Source: Fluviicola sp.
GTDB lineage: Bacteria; Bacteroidota; Bacteroidia; Flavobacteriales_D; Crocinitomicaceae
NCBI GenBank assembly: GCA_029866325.1
Contig: JARWZO010000011.1
Coordinates: 31,847 to 95,846 of the forward strand
Direction of reading: 5' to 3'
DNA: 64,000 nucleotides
Positions 16,057 through 25,477 of this stretch are shown here, one piece after another. Every line of letters begins with the position of its first letter. Positions within the stretch are counted from its first letter, which is position 1. The notes under the pieces were generated by a model. That model searched no databases. It was not told the DNA's origin and saw only the letters and a program-made list of their open reading frames with translations. A program made the position numbers and the translations under genes.

Positions 16057-18890
16057 TTCTTTCGAATCTTATCCATGTGTTCCACCTCCATTTTCAAATA
16101 CTTGGCGGTATAACTTTTCGCCGTGTGTTTTTTGATCAGCTCTTCGGGCGTTCCGGTGCAAACAATATACCCGCCGTCGCGGCCACCTTCCGGACCAACA
16201 TCAATGATGTGATCGGCTACTTTGATGATATCCATGTTGTGCTCGATCACCAAAACGGTGTTCCCGTCGTTGACCAAGCGTTGTAATACATCGGTCAACA
16301 TGCGAATGTCTTCGAAATGTAAACCGGTGCTTGGTTCGTCGAGAATGTAGATGGTATTTCCGGTGCCGCGTTTGCTCAATTCGCTGGCCAGTTTAATGCG
16401 TTGCGCTTCACCTCCACTGAGGGTTGTAGATGGCTGACCGAGTTTCACATAACCCAATCCAACGGAGTTTAAGGTCGCCAAAACACGCGATATTTTCGGG
16501 ATGCTTTCAAAGAAAACCGCCGAATCTTCAATGGTCATTTCCAGTACATCGTTGATCGATTTTCCTTTGAAGCGTACTTCCAACGTTTCGCGGTTGTAAC
16601 GCTTGCCATTGCAGGTTTCGCATTCCACGTAAACGTCGGGCAGGAAGTTCATTTCTATCACTTTCAAACCACCGCCGCCGCAGGTTTCGCAACGTCCACC
16701 GGCCACATTAAAGGAGAAACGTCCGGCTTTGTAACCACGAATTTGCGCTTCGGGTAAAGACGCATACAAACTCCTGATTTCGGTAAAGACATTCGTGTAC
16801 GTTGCAGGATTACTGCGCGGTGTGCGGCCGATCGGACTTTGATCTATTTCGATTACTTTATCCAAATGCTCTAATCCTTCAATGGATTTGTAAGGCATGG
16901 GTTTTTTCACACCGTTGAAAATGTGCGCGTTCAAAATAGGGTAGAGTGTGTGGTTGATCAGCGTCGATTTTCCACTTCCCGAAACGCCCGTTACGCAGGT
17001 CAATGTTCCCAAAGGAATCGTGAGATCGACGTTTTTGAGGTTATTTCCGGTTGCGCCTTTTAATTTCAATTGTTTCCCATTGCCTTTGCGGCGCGTTTTC
17101 GGCAGTGAAATTTCCAATTCGCCCAACAAATACTTGGTCGTCATGGAATCGACTGTTACCAATTGATCAAAAGGCGCTGCGTTCACAATTTGTCCTCCGT
17201 GAACTCCTGCTCCGGGACCAATATCCACCACAAAATCGGCGGCTTCCATCATTTCACGGTCGTGTTCAACCACAATCACCGAATTGCCGGCATCGCGTAA
17301 ACGTTTCAATGAATTGATCAATCGGGTATTGTCGCGCTGGTGCAAACCGATGCTTGGCTCGTCGAGGATGTACAACACATTCATGAGTTCCGACCCGATT
17401 TGCGTTGCCAACCGAATGCGTTGTGCTTCACCGCCCGATAAGCTTTTGGCGGAACGGTGCAAGGTCAGATAATCCAGACCAACTTCCAGAATAAACCGCA
17501 CACGGGCACTGATTTCTTTCAAAATCTCGGTACCGATCAGGCGTTGGTCATTGGTCAGATGCGTATCAATGGTTTCGAGCCATGCGGCAACTTCCTGTAA
17601 GTCCATGGAAGCAACTTGTCCGAGGGTTTTTTCAGCAATACGGAAGTGCAAAGCTTCTTTTTTCAAACGCGCTCCATGACACTCCGGACACGGAATACGA
17701 TTCATGAAACTTTGCGCCCAGCGCTGAATTCCGGCGGTACTTTCTTCAGCATGACGCGCCATAAAGTTGGCCAATCCTTCAAAACGAATGGTGGTGTCTT
17801 TGACGCCTTGTTCCAAGCCTTCATTTCCGTTGAGGATAATGTGGATGAGGTCGGGAGAAATGTCCTGAATAGGTGTATTGAGTGAAAATCCTTCTTGTTG
17901 TAAGAAGTTATCAAGCTTCTCAAAAAACCAGTTTTTCTTGTATTCGCCTATAGGGGCCAAACCGCCTTTTTTGATACTCAATTTAGGATCGGGAATGACC
18001 TTTTCCTGATCGATTTCGGAAACTTCTCCCAAACCGCTGCATGTTGGACAAGCTCCGTAAGGCGAGTTGAACGAAAATAAATTCGGTTCCGGCTCGGGGT
18101 AACTGATTCCGGAAGTCGGACACATCAATAAGCGCGAAAAATGCCGCACATCACCAGTATCGTAATGACCTACCATCATGCTTTTGTTACCATGTTTCAT
18201 GGCTGTTATGATGGAATCGGACAAGCGTTTGCGATCACTAGGCTGAATGTGTAGACGATCAATCACAATTTCGATGTCGTGAATCTTGTAGCGATCCAAC
18301 CGCATACCGCGTTCAATTTCCTTGATTTCGCCGTCAATCCGAACGCGGGTGTAGCCCATTTTGGCAATTTGTTCGAACAGTTCGCGGTAATGACCTTTCC
18401 GGCCTTTGATTTTAGGAGCAAGGATAAGTATTTTCTGATCGTTGAATTGCTCCAGAATCAGGTCGGTGATTTGATCGTCGGAATACTTCACCATCGGTTC
18501 GTCGGTCACATACGAATAAGCTGTTCCGATTCGCGCATAGAGCAAACGCAGGAAATCGTAGATCTCGGTGATGGTTCCAACGGTTGATCTCGGACTTCGG
18601 GAAACGGTTTTTTGTTCGATACTGATCACCGGACTCAACCCATCGATTTTTTCCACATCCGGTCGCTCCATGCCACCAAGAAATTGGCGTGCATACGAAG
18701 AAAACGTTTCGATGTATCGGCGCTGACCTTCGGCAAAAATGGTATCAAATGCCAACGACGATTTTCCACTTCCGCTCAAACCTGTAAACACGACCAGTTT
18801 ATTTCGGGGAATCGATAAGTGTACGTCTTTCAGGTTGTGTTCACGTGCGCCGTAAACGTCAATGCTTGGTGTTGAATCGATTTCGCTCAT
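16053..18890 (-). CDS. uvrA: Excinuclease ABC subunit A
   Basis: UvrA is the damage-sensing ATPase of nucleotide excision repair, acting as a dimer that loads UvrB. The 945-residue length is typical. Two ABC ATPase modules are clear: Walker A GLSGSGKSSLAFDT near residue 38 with the following AEGQRRYIETFSSYARQFLGG block (split here), and GVSGSGKSTLINHTL near 640. There are two signatures, LSGGEAQRIRLATQ and LSGGEAQRIKLASE. Zinc-binding Cys pairs occur at CPTCSG, CPECHGA, CETCGGGG and CETCNGKRY. Its ATG overlaps the last base of the lytic transglycosylase stop (TAATG), so the two are co-translated. Confidence 0.98.
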   Translation of the reverse strand: MSEIDSTPSIDVYGAREHNLKDVHLSIPRNKLVVFTGLSGSGKSSLAFDTIFAEGQRRYIETFSSYARQFLGGMERPDVEKIDGLSPVISIEQKTVSRSPRSTVGTITEIYDFLRLLYARIGTAYSYVTDEPMVKYSDDQITDLILEQFNDQKILILAPKIKGRKGHYRELFEQIAKMGYTRVRIDGEIKEIERGMRLDRYKIHDIEIVIDRLHIQPSDRKRLSDSIITAMKHGNKSMMVGHYDTGDVRHFSRLLMCPTSGISYPEPEPNLFSFNSPYGACPTCSGLGEVSEIDQEKVIPDPKLSIKKGGLAPIGEYKKNWFFEKLDNFLQQEGFSLNTPIQDISPDLIHIILNGNEGLEQGVKDTTIRFEGLANFMARHAEESTAGIQRWAQSFMNRIPCPECHGARLKKEALHFRIAEKTLGQVASMDLQEVAAWLETIDTHLTNDQRLIGTEILKEISARVRFILEVGLDYLTLHRSAKSLSGGEAQRIRLATQIGSELMNVLYILDEPSIGLHQRDNTRLINSLKRLRDAGNSVIVVEHDREMMEAADFVVDIGPGAGVHGGQIVNAAPFDQLVTVDSMTTKYLLGELEISLPKTRRKGNGKQLKLKGATGNNLKNVDLTIPLGTLTCVTGVSGSGKSTLINHTLYPILNAHIFNGVKKPMPYKSIEGLEHLDKVIEIDQSPIGRTPRSNPATYTNVFTEIRSLYASLPEAQIRGYKAGRFSFNVAGGRCETCGGGGLKVIEMNFLPDVYVECETCNGKRYNRETLEVRFKGKSINDVLEMTIEDSAVFFESIPKISRVLATLNSVGLGYVKLGQPSTTLSGGEAQRIKLASELSKRGTGNTIYILDEPSTGLHFEDIRMLTDVLQRLVNDGNTVLVIEHNMDIIKVADHIIDVGPEGGRDGGYIVCTGTPEELIKKHTAKSYTAKYLKMEVEHMDKIRKN

Positions 18891-19807
18891 TAGAGGTACT
18901 CCTTGTACGGTTTTAAATTTTCACCTTCGGCAGGTAAAAGAATGGTGTAATTCCTGTTTTTGACAGTCAGTTTATTCGCCTTCAACCACGGATTCAGTTT
19001 TTGAACAATCTTAAAGTTAACTCCTTGCTCAATAGCCCAAGCCGCAATATTCGGAATGCTTTCTGATACAGTAACAGATTTGGTTTTGAAAGGTTTATAA
19101 AGTTGCATTTTTTCCGGGTAATAACCGTAATCTTCAGGATGTTCGAAGATGAGTTTAATGGCTAGTAATCGGAAAAAGTAACGACCGGTTTCGTTGTTTT
19201 GGTCGGTATCGAAATAATGGTCGGTTCCTTGCCAAGCCATGTCCTGACGCACACCACCTACACCACGATTATACGAAGCAGTCGCCCAAACCCAATCATT
19301 GAGGCTGTCGTAAGAGCTTTTGAGGTATTGACAAGCTGCACGGGTGCTTTTTTCCACGTGTAAACGCTCGTCTACTTCGGCAGACATTTCCAGGTCGTAA
19401 TTCTTAGCTGTTCCGGGCATAAATTGCCAAAAACCTTGCGCTCCGACAGGAGAAATGGCTTGTACCAATCCACTTTCGATCACGGCTAAGTATTTAAAAT
19501 CTTCCGGAAGACCTTCTTCTTTAAGAATGCGTTCAATGGTCGGAAACCAGCGATTGGCGCGCTTGAAATAGCCCGTTGTAGCGCTGTTGTAATAAGCGTT
19601 CATCAACACTTCCCGATCTAAGCGTTCGATCACATCTTCATCGGTGAGCACAATTTCCTCACCCGCAAACGTCATTTTTTCGGGTAAATGCGGGAATACC
19701 AATGCTGCCGGAGCCTGAGTTTTTTCAATGGCTTCTTTTTCAGTTGGTTGAGGCGAACTGCATGCCAATAGAAACAGTGCAGGAGCGAAAAATAAAAGTC
19801 GATTCAT
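18890..19807 (-). CDS. Lipoprotein lytic transglycosylase with LysM-like end
   Basis: The 305-residue protein has a lipobox (FLLACSS) and an SLT domain of the MltD type: the catalytic Glu is in AVIESGL near residue 110, followed by SPVGAQGFWQFMPGTA, then the ATASYNRGVGG motif. The C-terminal 45 residues (IAAWAIEQGV to NYTILLP) look like a LysM peptidoglycan-binding module. It would cut glycan strands between MurNAc and GlcNAc in the periplasm. It is the first gene of an operon with uvrA, and a TAATTTTG promoter box lies 20 bases upstream. Confidence 0.88.
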   Translation of the reverse strand: MNRLLFFAPALFLLACSSPQPTEKEAIEKTQAPAALVFPHLPEKMTFAGEEIVLTDEDVIERLDREVLMNAYYNSATTGYFKRANRWFPTIERILKEEGLPEDFKYLAVIESGLVQAISPVGAQGFWQFMPGTAKNYDLEMSAEVDERLHVEKSTRAACQYLKSSYDSLNDWVWATASYNRGVGGVRQDMAWQGTDHYFDTDQNNETGRYFFRLLAIKLIFEHPEDYGYYPEKMQLYKPFKTKSVTVSESIPNIAAWAIEQGVNFKIVQKLNPWLKANKLTVKNRNYTILLPAEGENLKPYKEYL

Positions 19808-19827
19808 GAGCTGAAAATTCGGAATAC

Positions 19828-19835
19828 CAAAATTA
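19828..19835 (-). promoter_or_regulatory. -7 box TAATTTTG of the transglycosylase-uvrA operon
   Basis: It is an exact TAnnTTTG match on the minus strand, 20 bases upstream of the ATG at 19807. It suggests that uvrA is transcribed from here, which would make it partly independent of an SOS-type promoter. Confidence 0.45.
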
Positions 19836-19936
19836 CGATTTTTATGGATGCTTGATGTTGGTTTTATGGATGTTTGATTTCAATGATGTTTGATGTTGAA
19901 TTTTTGATGCTTGATTGGATTTCGGCTAGGATGCTT

Positions 19937-20065
19937 GATGTTGGATTATTGATGTTTGATTGGAGTTTAGGTAAAGATTAGAAATCCTGTAAACAACCAT
20001 AAACCTTAGTATAGAAGCATGAACTTTAAGTTAAGAGCCTAATCAAACATCAATAATCCAACATC
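19937..20065. repeat. Inverted-repeat module A beside the S23 gene
   Basis: A perfect 25-base inverted repeat (19937-19961 against 20041-20065, beginning GATGTTGGATTATTG) bounds about 79 bases. The interior (TAAAGATTA, AATCCTGTA, TAGAAGCATGAACTTTAAG) is repeated almost exactly 600 bases further on in module B. To the left, 19850-19936 is filled with degenerate GATGTTTGATT/GATGCTTGAT words. A third partial copy of the interior (CTTTAAATTAAGAGGAGGAA) lies at 20101-20128. Together these fill the 19808-20185 gap. Confidence 0.75.
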
Positions 20066-20185
20066 TCTTTCAACATTCAATCTATTTCTAGAAGACGGAT
20101 CTTTAAATTAAGAGGAGGAACCTAATCGAAAATTCAACATCAAAAAGCAAGCATCAAAATGATAATTTTTACTATCTTAATAAGT

Positions 20186-20538
20186 ATGAAGGAAAATTTA
20201 GTGATGGAAAAGTCCTTTGATTTTGCACTAAAATCGATGGAACTTTATAAGATGTTATTATCGAAAAATGAATTCGTGCTGTCGAAACAATTTTTCAGGA
20301 GTGCGACCAGTATTGGGGCTAATGTTCAAGAGGCAAGTGCGGCATATAGTAAAAGAGATTTTGCAGCGAAAATGAGTATTTCTTCCAAGAAGCAAGAGAA
20401 ACCCTTTATTGGATTAAACTTATAGAAGCAGGTGATTTTGTGGAATATGATTTTGGTGAATTGAAAACAGAATCCGAAAGACTGATACGTATTTTGACTT
20501 CTATTGTGAAAACGTCTCAAAGGCAGGGGGATTCTTGA
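20186..20538 (+). pseudogene. Four-helix-bundle protein (S23 / intervening-sequence type), frameshifted
   Basis: The frame starts MKENLVMEKSFDFALKSM and shows the family motifs FFRSATSIGANVQEASAA and YSKRDFAAKMSISS. Near 20387-20389 one base appears to be missing. The expected continuation (EARETLYWIKLIEAGDF and the C-terminal ERLIRILTSIVKT) is read in the next frame to a TGA at 20536-20538. Without the shift it would be a normal protein of about 118 residues. Relatives lie in 23S rRNA intervening sequences and are related to the Avd protein of diversity-generating retroelements; neither an rRNA nor a reverse transcriptase is present here. It is either a recently broken gene or a sequencing error. 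Confidence 0.8.
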
Positions 20539-20550
20539 TGCTTGATTTTG

Positions 20551-20657
20551 GATGTTTGATTGGATTTTCGGTAAAGATTAAAAATCCTGTATACAGACAT
20601 AAATCTGAGTATAGAAGCATGAACTTTAAGTTAAGAGAAGGAACCTAATTAAACATC
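20551..20657. repeat. Inverted-repeat module B beside the S23 gene
   Basis: GATGTTTGATT (20551-20561) and AATTAAACATC (20647-20657, one mismatch) bound an interior that matches module A at an exact offset of 600 bases over most of its length. Further GATGCTTGAT words lie outside both ends. The S23-type gene sits between the two modules. Confidence 0.7.
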
Positions 20658-20676
20658 AAGCATCAAACATTCAACA

Positions 20677-21786
20677 TCATTTCTTGTGAATAATCGTATT
20701 CCGATACAACCAACCGAAAACAGCCACAAAAAACAAGCCTAAAAAGGCTGCCATCCACGGATTTCCCCATTTAGCAAAGGTGATGGCTAATACCGCAATC
20801 AGTGCGGAAAGCGAAGCGATGGTCAGAAACACGTACCATACTTGTTTGTCATTCAATCCCGAATAAACCAGGTGATGAGTCGTATGATCTTTTCCGCCAA
20901 CCATGGGTGATTGACCTTTTTTTAAGCGATTGATGACAACGGTGAGTGTATCCGCAGCAGCCGGCGAAAAGGCAATGAGCGTTACGAACATACCCGTCCA
21001 GGGTGTTAGGTGGGTTGTTTCGCCAACACTCCACAAATGGTGAATGGCGAAAAAGGCGGTAAACAATCCGATAAATTGACTGCCGGCATCGCCCATAAAG
21101 AGCTGAGAAGGATTGATGTTGAAGCGCAAAAACCCCAACAATGCACCTATTTGAACCAATAAAGTCAAGGACCAGATGTTCATGTTCCAATCAAACAAAA
21201 TCACTTCACTTGCCAAACAAGAGATGAGAATAAACAAGACAGTGGTGCCCGTGATGCCGTCCATATTGTCCAGCATATTCAAGGAATTCATGATGCCGAC
21301 TACCCAGATAACCGTTAGCGTTGCATTGATAAGATGTGGTAAGCCCCACCAGTCAATGTTTGGGATGTTTTTTGGTGAGTAGTCAACTCCCATGACGTCA
21401 ATAATAGTAAGGGAAAGCACCAAAATCACGCCACACGAAATCTGCACAGCGAGTTTGATCCATGGACGCGTGTTATAAGCGTCATCCGACAAGCCCATCA
21501 CAAACGCCATAATTCCGGCAGCCATCAAACCGACAAATTGCTTGTTATGGAATACGTTTTCGTCCATAAAAACCACCGCATAAGCCATTGTTCCGAATAC
21601 AAAAGCAACAAAGAAACTTACACCACCTAATGAGGGTTTTGATTCGTTGCTCCAGCGAATGGTCACATCATTTTTATTGCGGATTCCAAGCGATTGTGAA
21701 AAACGGAGTAGGAGGGTATTACAAATGTAGCTGGCAATAAAGCCACTGATCAAAAATGCTATCAATGTGATGATGAGTGTGCTCAC
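20677..21786 (-). CDS. MraY/WecA-family polyprenyl-phosphate sugar-1-phosphate transferase
   Basis: The 369-residue protein is polytopic, with about ten helices. It contains the family's acidic motifs: DDAYNTRPW near residue 101, LDNMDGITG near 173 and FMGDAGSQF near 235, plus a late HHLVYSG loop. It transfers a HexNAc-1-phosphate from a UDP-sugar to undecaprenyl phosphate, starting a surface glycan. It is more like WecA than MraY because the operon is for polysaccharide, not murein, and it lacks MraY-specific context. It is the last gene of a minus-strand operon beginning at 28496, with rfbC nine bases upstream. Confidence 0.88.
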   Translation of the reverse strand: MSTLIITLIAFLISGFIASYICNTLLLRFSQSLGIRNKNDVTIRWSNESKPSLGGVSFFVAFVFGTMAYAVVFMDENVFHNKQFVGLMAAGIMAFVMGLSDDAYNTRPWIKLAVQISCGVILVLSLTIIDVMGVDYSPKNIPNIDWWGLPHLINATLTVIWVVGIMNSLNMLDNMDGITGTTVLFILISCLASEVILFDWNMNIWSLTLLVQIGALLGFLRFNINPSQLFMGDAGSQFIGLFTAFFAIHHLWSVGETTHLTPWTGMFVTLIAFSPAAADTLTVVINRLKKGQSPMVGGKDHTTHHLVYSGLNDKQVWYVFLTIASLSALIAVLAITFAKWGNPWMAAFLGLFFVAVFGWLYRNTIIHKK

Positions 21787-21795
21787 TAAAATTGT

Positions 21796-22341
21796 TTAAA
21801 AAGGTGAGACAAAGGTATGGAAAAGAAGCGAGTCTTGGTCTTTTGCTGAAATGATCGGAGCTTCAACGCCCCAATTTATTTCCAATTCAGGATCGTTCCA
21901 TTGAATGGTACATTCGGTTTCCGGGGCATAATAATTGGTGCATTTGTAGCCGAAAATCGTTCCTTCTTCCAAACTCAAAAAACCGTGTGCAAAGCCGGGT
22001 GGAATCCACAATTGTTTTTTGTTTTCGGCAGATAATTGTACCGCGACATGTTTCCCGTAAGTCGTGCTGTTTTTTCTCAAATCTACCGCTACATCCACAA
22101 CAGATCCTTTTACAACGCGCACCAATTTGCCTTGTGCCATGGGTGGTAATTGAAAATGTAATCCGCGCAATACATGTTGGTGCGAAACCGATTCGTTATC
22201 TTGAACAAACTGAACCGGAAACCCAACAGCCGATTCAAAGGCCCGGTGATTAAAACTTTCAAAAAAACTACCACGATTATCGGAAAAGACCCGCGGGGTA
22301 AACACTAGAACGCCTGCCAGAAGGGTTTGTTCAGTCACCAT
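21796..22341 (-). CDS. rfbC: dTDP-4-dehydrorhamnose 3,5-epimerase
   Basis: The 181-residue cupin-fold enzyme converts dTDP-4-keto-6-deoxyglucose to dTDP-4-keto-rhamnose. It contains the signature FVQDNESVSHQHVLRGLHFQ (catalytic His and Arg region), the QGKLVRVVKGSVVDVAVDLR block and WIPPGFAHGFLSL. Size matches RmlC. rfbB lies at 44-45 kb on the same strand; rfbA and rfbD are not in this window, so the final sugar could be rhamnose or another 6-deoxyhexose. It lies 3 bases downstream of the tyrosine-kinase gene in the same operon. Confidence 0.95.
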   Translation of the reverse strand: MVTEQTLLAGVLVFTPRVFSDNRGSFFESFNHRAFESAVGFPVQFVQDNESVSHQHVLRGLHFQLPPMAQGKLVRVVKGSVVDVAVDLRKNSTTYGKHVAVQLSAENKKQLWIPPGFAHGFLSLEEGTIFGYKCTNYYAPETECTIQWNDPELEINWGVEAPIISAKDQDSLLFHTFVSPF

Positions 22342-22344
22342 TCG

Positions 22345-24705
22345 TTATCTCTTTTTGTTGCGTTTTTTCTTTTTTTCTTCTTCATAATAGCCATAACCGT
22401 ATCCATAGCCGTAACCATAGCCATACCCTCTGCCGGAAGATTTGGTTCCGTTTAAGATGACATTGAGGTGTTCGATTTGCTTCATTTCAAACAGTTCTTT
22501 TACCCTATTGGCAAAGATGCGTTTTGAATAATGCGATTTGAAAATATAGATCGGGACATCTGCATTTGCAAGAATTTTCACACCATCAGTCACCAAACCA
22601 ACCGGTGGATTATCGATCACTACCACATCATACATTGACTTCAACTGCTCTAGAATTTCTTGAAAACCATCGCTGAGAATCAACTCCGAAGGATTGGGAG
22701 GAATCGGCCCCGCGGTAATGAAATCAAGGTTTTCTATCGACGAATGCTGAATACATTCTTCCAAGGTCACTTTTTTGATAATTAGGTTGCTGATTCCTTT
22801 GGTGTTAGCAACATTCAATCCTAAATGCACTTTTGGTTTGCGTAGATCGAGGTCCACCACCACCGTTCGTTTACCCGATAAAGCGATAATGCCCGCTAGA
22901 TTGAGCGCCACAAAGGTTTTTCCTTCTCCTGAAACGGAAGATGAGATAGCAATTACACGTGCGTCGGCTTTTACAAAACTCAGGTTGGTTCGAATGTTCC
23001 GTAAGGATTCGGCCAGCATCGATTTAGGAGCATCTTGTACTATGAGTTGAGAAAACTCGTTAGAATCTTTAAGCAAGGGAATGCTTCCGAGCATGGTCGC
23101 CTTTTCGGGAAGCAATTGCTTGAGGTCTTCCATGGAATTAATCTCATTGAAGGTCACGTATCGGAACACCAATACACCAAAGCCTAAAACAGCGCCAATG
23201 AAAATGAATCCGGCATACACCGTTTTTCGATTTGGGCTAACCGGAGCAGAGGCTATCGTTGCAGCGTTCAACACGCGATTATTGGAAGAATAACCCGCAT
23301 TAGAAATGGAGTATAAAGCCAGTTTATCTGTTAGGATGGCAAAGTATTTCTCATTGAGTTCCTGCAATGATTTCAGGCGGCTGTATTCCATTTTTTTACC
23401 CGGAAGCTGGCTGTATTCACCTTGAAATTGGTTTACTTTTCCCTGAATGATTTTAATATTGTTGGAAATGCGCTCTTCAACTGCGTCAACGCTCCTGCGG
23501 ATCGATTGAATCTTGCTTTGGATGCGAATATTAATGCTTTTAATTTCGGCATTGTCTTCGGTAACATCAAACAACAAATCTTCTTTTCGTTCCAACATGG
23601 TATGCAAGTCGGTGATTTGCTTTGTGAGCGATGTTTCGAAGCTTTTCCCCATCATTTCAGGAATCAGACGATAGATTTCCAGACGATTCGGATCATTTCG
23701 CAATTTGGAAGAAACCAATGTAAGGGTCGACATTTCTTCTTCCATTGTAAAAAGCTGATCCTGAAATTGATCCATGTTTTGGGTCAGTGTTAATCCTGCA
23801 TTATCCGGATCATTGAGTTGTGAACTACGTTGAAAAAGGGTTAAGCTGTCTTTGGAAACCTGCAATTCTCCAGAAATCGAATCCAATTGTTTATTGATGA
23901 ATTGCAGGATGTTTTCGGCACTTTTACGCTTCACTTCTTCATCATACGTAAAGAAAGCTTCTGCCACCGCATTCGTTATATCGTGACACAATTCGGCGTT
24001 GTAACCCTGATAGCGAATCGATATGGTTTTTGCTTCAATATCTGCCGGCGTAATTTCCAAATTTGGTAATAAGCGAGCGATAAGCGTTTTTTTGTTATTG
24101 AAGGTGAAATACAAGTCGTTTTGTTCATCATCCACTCGCAGAGCTTCAATGTTATCGACCTTTAATGCGATATCGAAATGCTGATTGCTAAACCGAGAAT
24201 TGAGAGGTTTGAGCATCGAATAATTTTTCCCGTTGAGTTGATAGGAAAGCTTCACCTTGTTTCCGTTCAGTTCTATCCAAATCGGAATATCGCACAAACT
24301 GCTGTCTTTGAGTTGAAAAGGTTGAACGTTAAATGAGCTTTGAAGGTATTTTTCTTCGGTAAGAATGCGCCCTTTCGAAAAAAGACTCACGTTCATGTGC
24401 AAGCGTTCGATGGCCATTCCGAACAAGAGTTCAGAACGAAGTAATTCGATTTCGGAAGCAATGTTGTCTTTGGTATTGATGTTTTCAATCTCAACGATTT
24501 CTTTTCCCTGATCATTTTCACCGAGCAGAATGACCATGGACGAGTCGTAAATGGGCTTGGTGTAACGCAAATAAACGAACGCAATCGCTGTAAAACAGGT
24601 AACAAATAAGAGCGTCCACCACCAATAACGTTTTACAACGGTTGAGGCAATGAGCGGATTGTATTCCCGATTGATGAGTAATGATGACTTTTGAGCTCCG
24701 TTCAC
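22345..24705 (-). CDS. Wzc-like polysaccharide co-polymerase and tyrosine autokinase
   Basis: The 786-residue inner-membrane protein has a Wzz domain. Its first helix is near residues 27-48 (WWWTLLFVTCFTAIAFVYL), a long periplasmic coiled-coil region follows at about 200-450, and the second helix is near 505-525. The C-terminal BY-kinase has Walker A SSVSGEGKTFVALN, Walker A' VVVDLDLRKPK and Walker B VVVIDNPP. The tail has seven Gly-Tyr pairs plus a further Tyr, then a Glu/Lys-rich end. Such Tyr clusters are autophosphorylated to control chain length and export. The start is a GTG four bases after the stop of the Wza-like gene. The matching phosphatase is at 41936. Confidence 0.93.
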   Translation of the reverse strand: MNGAQKSSLLINREYNPLIASTVVKRYWWWTLLFVTCFTAIAFVYLRYTKPIYDSSMVILLGENDQGKEIVEIENINTKDNIASEIELLRSELLFGMAIERLHMNVSLFSKGRILTEEKYLQSSFNVQPFQLKDSSLCDIPIWIELNGNKVKLSYQLNGKNYSMLKPLNSRFSNQHFDIALKVDNIEALRVDDEQNDLYFTFNNKKTLIARLLPNLEITPADIEAKTISIRYQGYNAELCHDITNAVAEAFFTYDEEVKRKSAENILQFINKQLDSISGELQVSKDSLTLFQRSSQLNDPDNAGLTLTQNMDQFQDQLFTMEEEMSTLTLVSSKLRNDPNRLEIYRLIPEMMGKSFETSLTKQITDLHTMLERKEDLLFDVTEDNAEIKSINIRIQSKIQSIRRSVDAVEERISNNIKIIQGKVNQFQGEYSQLPGKKMEYSRLKSLQELNEKYFAILTDKLALYSISNAGYSSNNRVLNAATIASAPVSPNRKTVYAGFIFIGAVLGFGVLVFRYVTFNEINSMEDLKQLLPEKATMLGSIPLLKDSNEFSQLIVQDAPKSMLAESLRNIRTNLSFVKADARVIAISSSVSGEGKTFVALNLAGIIALSGKRTVVVDLDLRKPKVHLGLNVANTKGISNLIIKKVTLEECIQHSSIENLDFITAGPIPPNPSELILSDGFQEILEQLKSMYDVVVIDNPPVGLVTDGVKILANADVPIYIFKSHYSKRIFANRVKELFEMKQIEHLNVILNGTKSSGRGYGYGYGYGYGYGYYEEEKKKKRNKKR

Positions 24706-24709
24706 GTAA

Positions 24710-25477
24710 CTATTTTATGGTAGAAAACACGGTAAATATAATCAACGCACTTGAGAGTAGCGAAACGATTGGAGCAGCACTTTGTACAGCTTCTCGTCCA
24801 ACTTGCTCATTCGGTTCCACATAGATATAGTCGTTGGCCTGCACAATCATGTCGGCATATTTCAAACCGTCAATGGTAGAAAGATCAAGCACGTAGACTA
24901 CACGTGAAGTACCGAGGTTACGCATCAGTTTGATTTTATCGGCGCGACCTCTATCGGCAATTCCACCGGCCAAGGCAATAGCTTCCATAAGAGTAGTATT
25001 GTTGTTTTGCAATGGAATTACTTTGGCATCACTTCCGTTTCCCGGAAAAACAATCACACGTTGGTTGGTGAGTTTTACCTGTACATACGGTTCCTGATAT
25101 TCAACGGCGAACGATTTTGCGAGGGTATCTTCGCATTGTTGCACGGTTAAACCGGCTACCATGATTTCACCTATGATGGGTAATTCTGCTGTTCCGTTCG
25201 GTCGCACAATGTATTCAGGAATTTGCGGATTTCCTTGAGCATCGTTCATACCGGCCATATTTTCCACTATACGTTTTCCACCATTAGTATAAAGCGTGAA
25301 CGAAAATTTATCGTCGCGTGAAATGGTATACTCGGTTGTGGGACGCAACGGAATGCTGTCACTCCTTTCCGGAACTCCTTTCGGTGTTTTAAACATCAGG
25401 TTGCTGTTGATGCCACACGACGAACCAACCCCTATTAATAGGAGCAATAAACTGCCAAACAATCCTAGTTTCATCAT
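24710..25477 (-). CDS. Wza-like polysaccharide export lipoprotein
   Basis: The 255-residue protein has a lipobox (GVGSSCG), a Poly_export domain (TEYTISRDDKFSFTLYTNGG) and a SLBB-type region (EIMVAGLTVQQCEDTL, then VIPLQNNNTTLMEAIALAGGIADRG, split here). It also has a C-terminal helix (AAPIVSLLSSALIIFTVF) that could cross the outer membrane as in Wza. It would form the outer-membrane channel paired with the Wzc-like kinase downstream. The ATG overlaps the stop of the glycosyltransferase gene (ATGATGA), so either of the first two Met codons could start it. Confidence 0.88.
   Translation of the reverse strand: MMKLGLFGSLLLLLIGVGSSCGINSNLMFKTPKGVPERSDSIPLRPTTEYTISRDDKFSFTLYTNGGKRIVENMAGMNDAQGNPQIPEYIVRPNGTAELPIIGEIMVAGLTVQQCEDTLAKSFAVEYQEPYVQVKLTNQRVIVFPGNGSDAKVIPLQNNNTTLMEAIALAGGIADRGRADKIKLMRNLGTSRVVYVLDLSTIDGLKYADMIVQANDYIYVEPNEQVGREAVQSAAPIVSLLSSALIIFTVFSTIK

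Noticed and set aside
19850..20070. CRISPR-like array from the repeated GATGTTTGATT words
   Set aside because: Spacing and repeat sequence are irregular, words occur on both strands, and no cas genes are nearby. They are parts of inverted-repeat modules.
20186..20538. Intervening sequence inside a 23S rRNA gene, or a diversity-generating retroelement
   Set aside because: No rRNA sequence surrounds the S23-type gene, and no reverse transcriptase or template/variable repeat pair is present.
22390..22435. Simple microsatellite at the Gly-Tyr tail
   Set aside because: Gly and Tyr codons vary along the stretch, so the DNA is not a simple tandem repeat.
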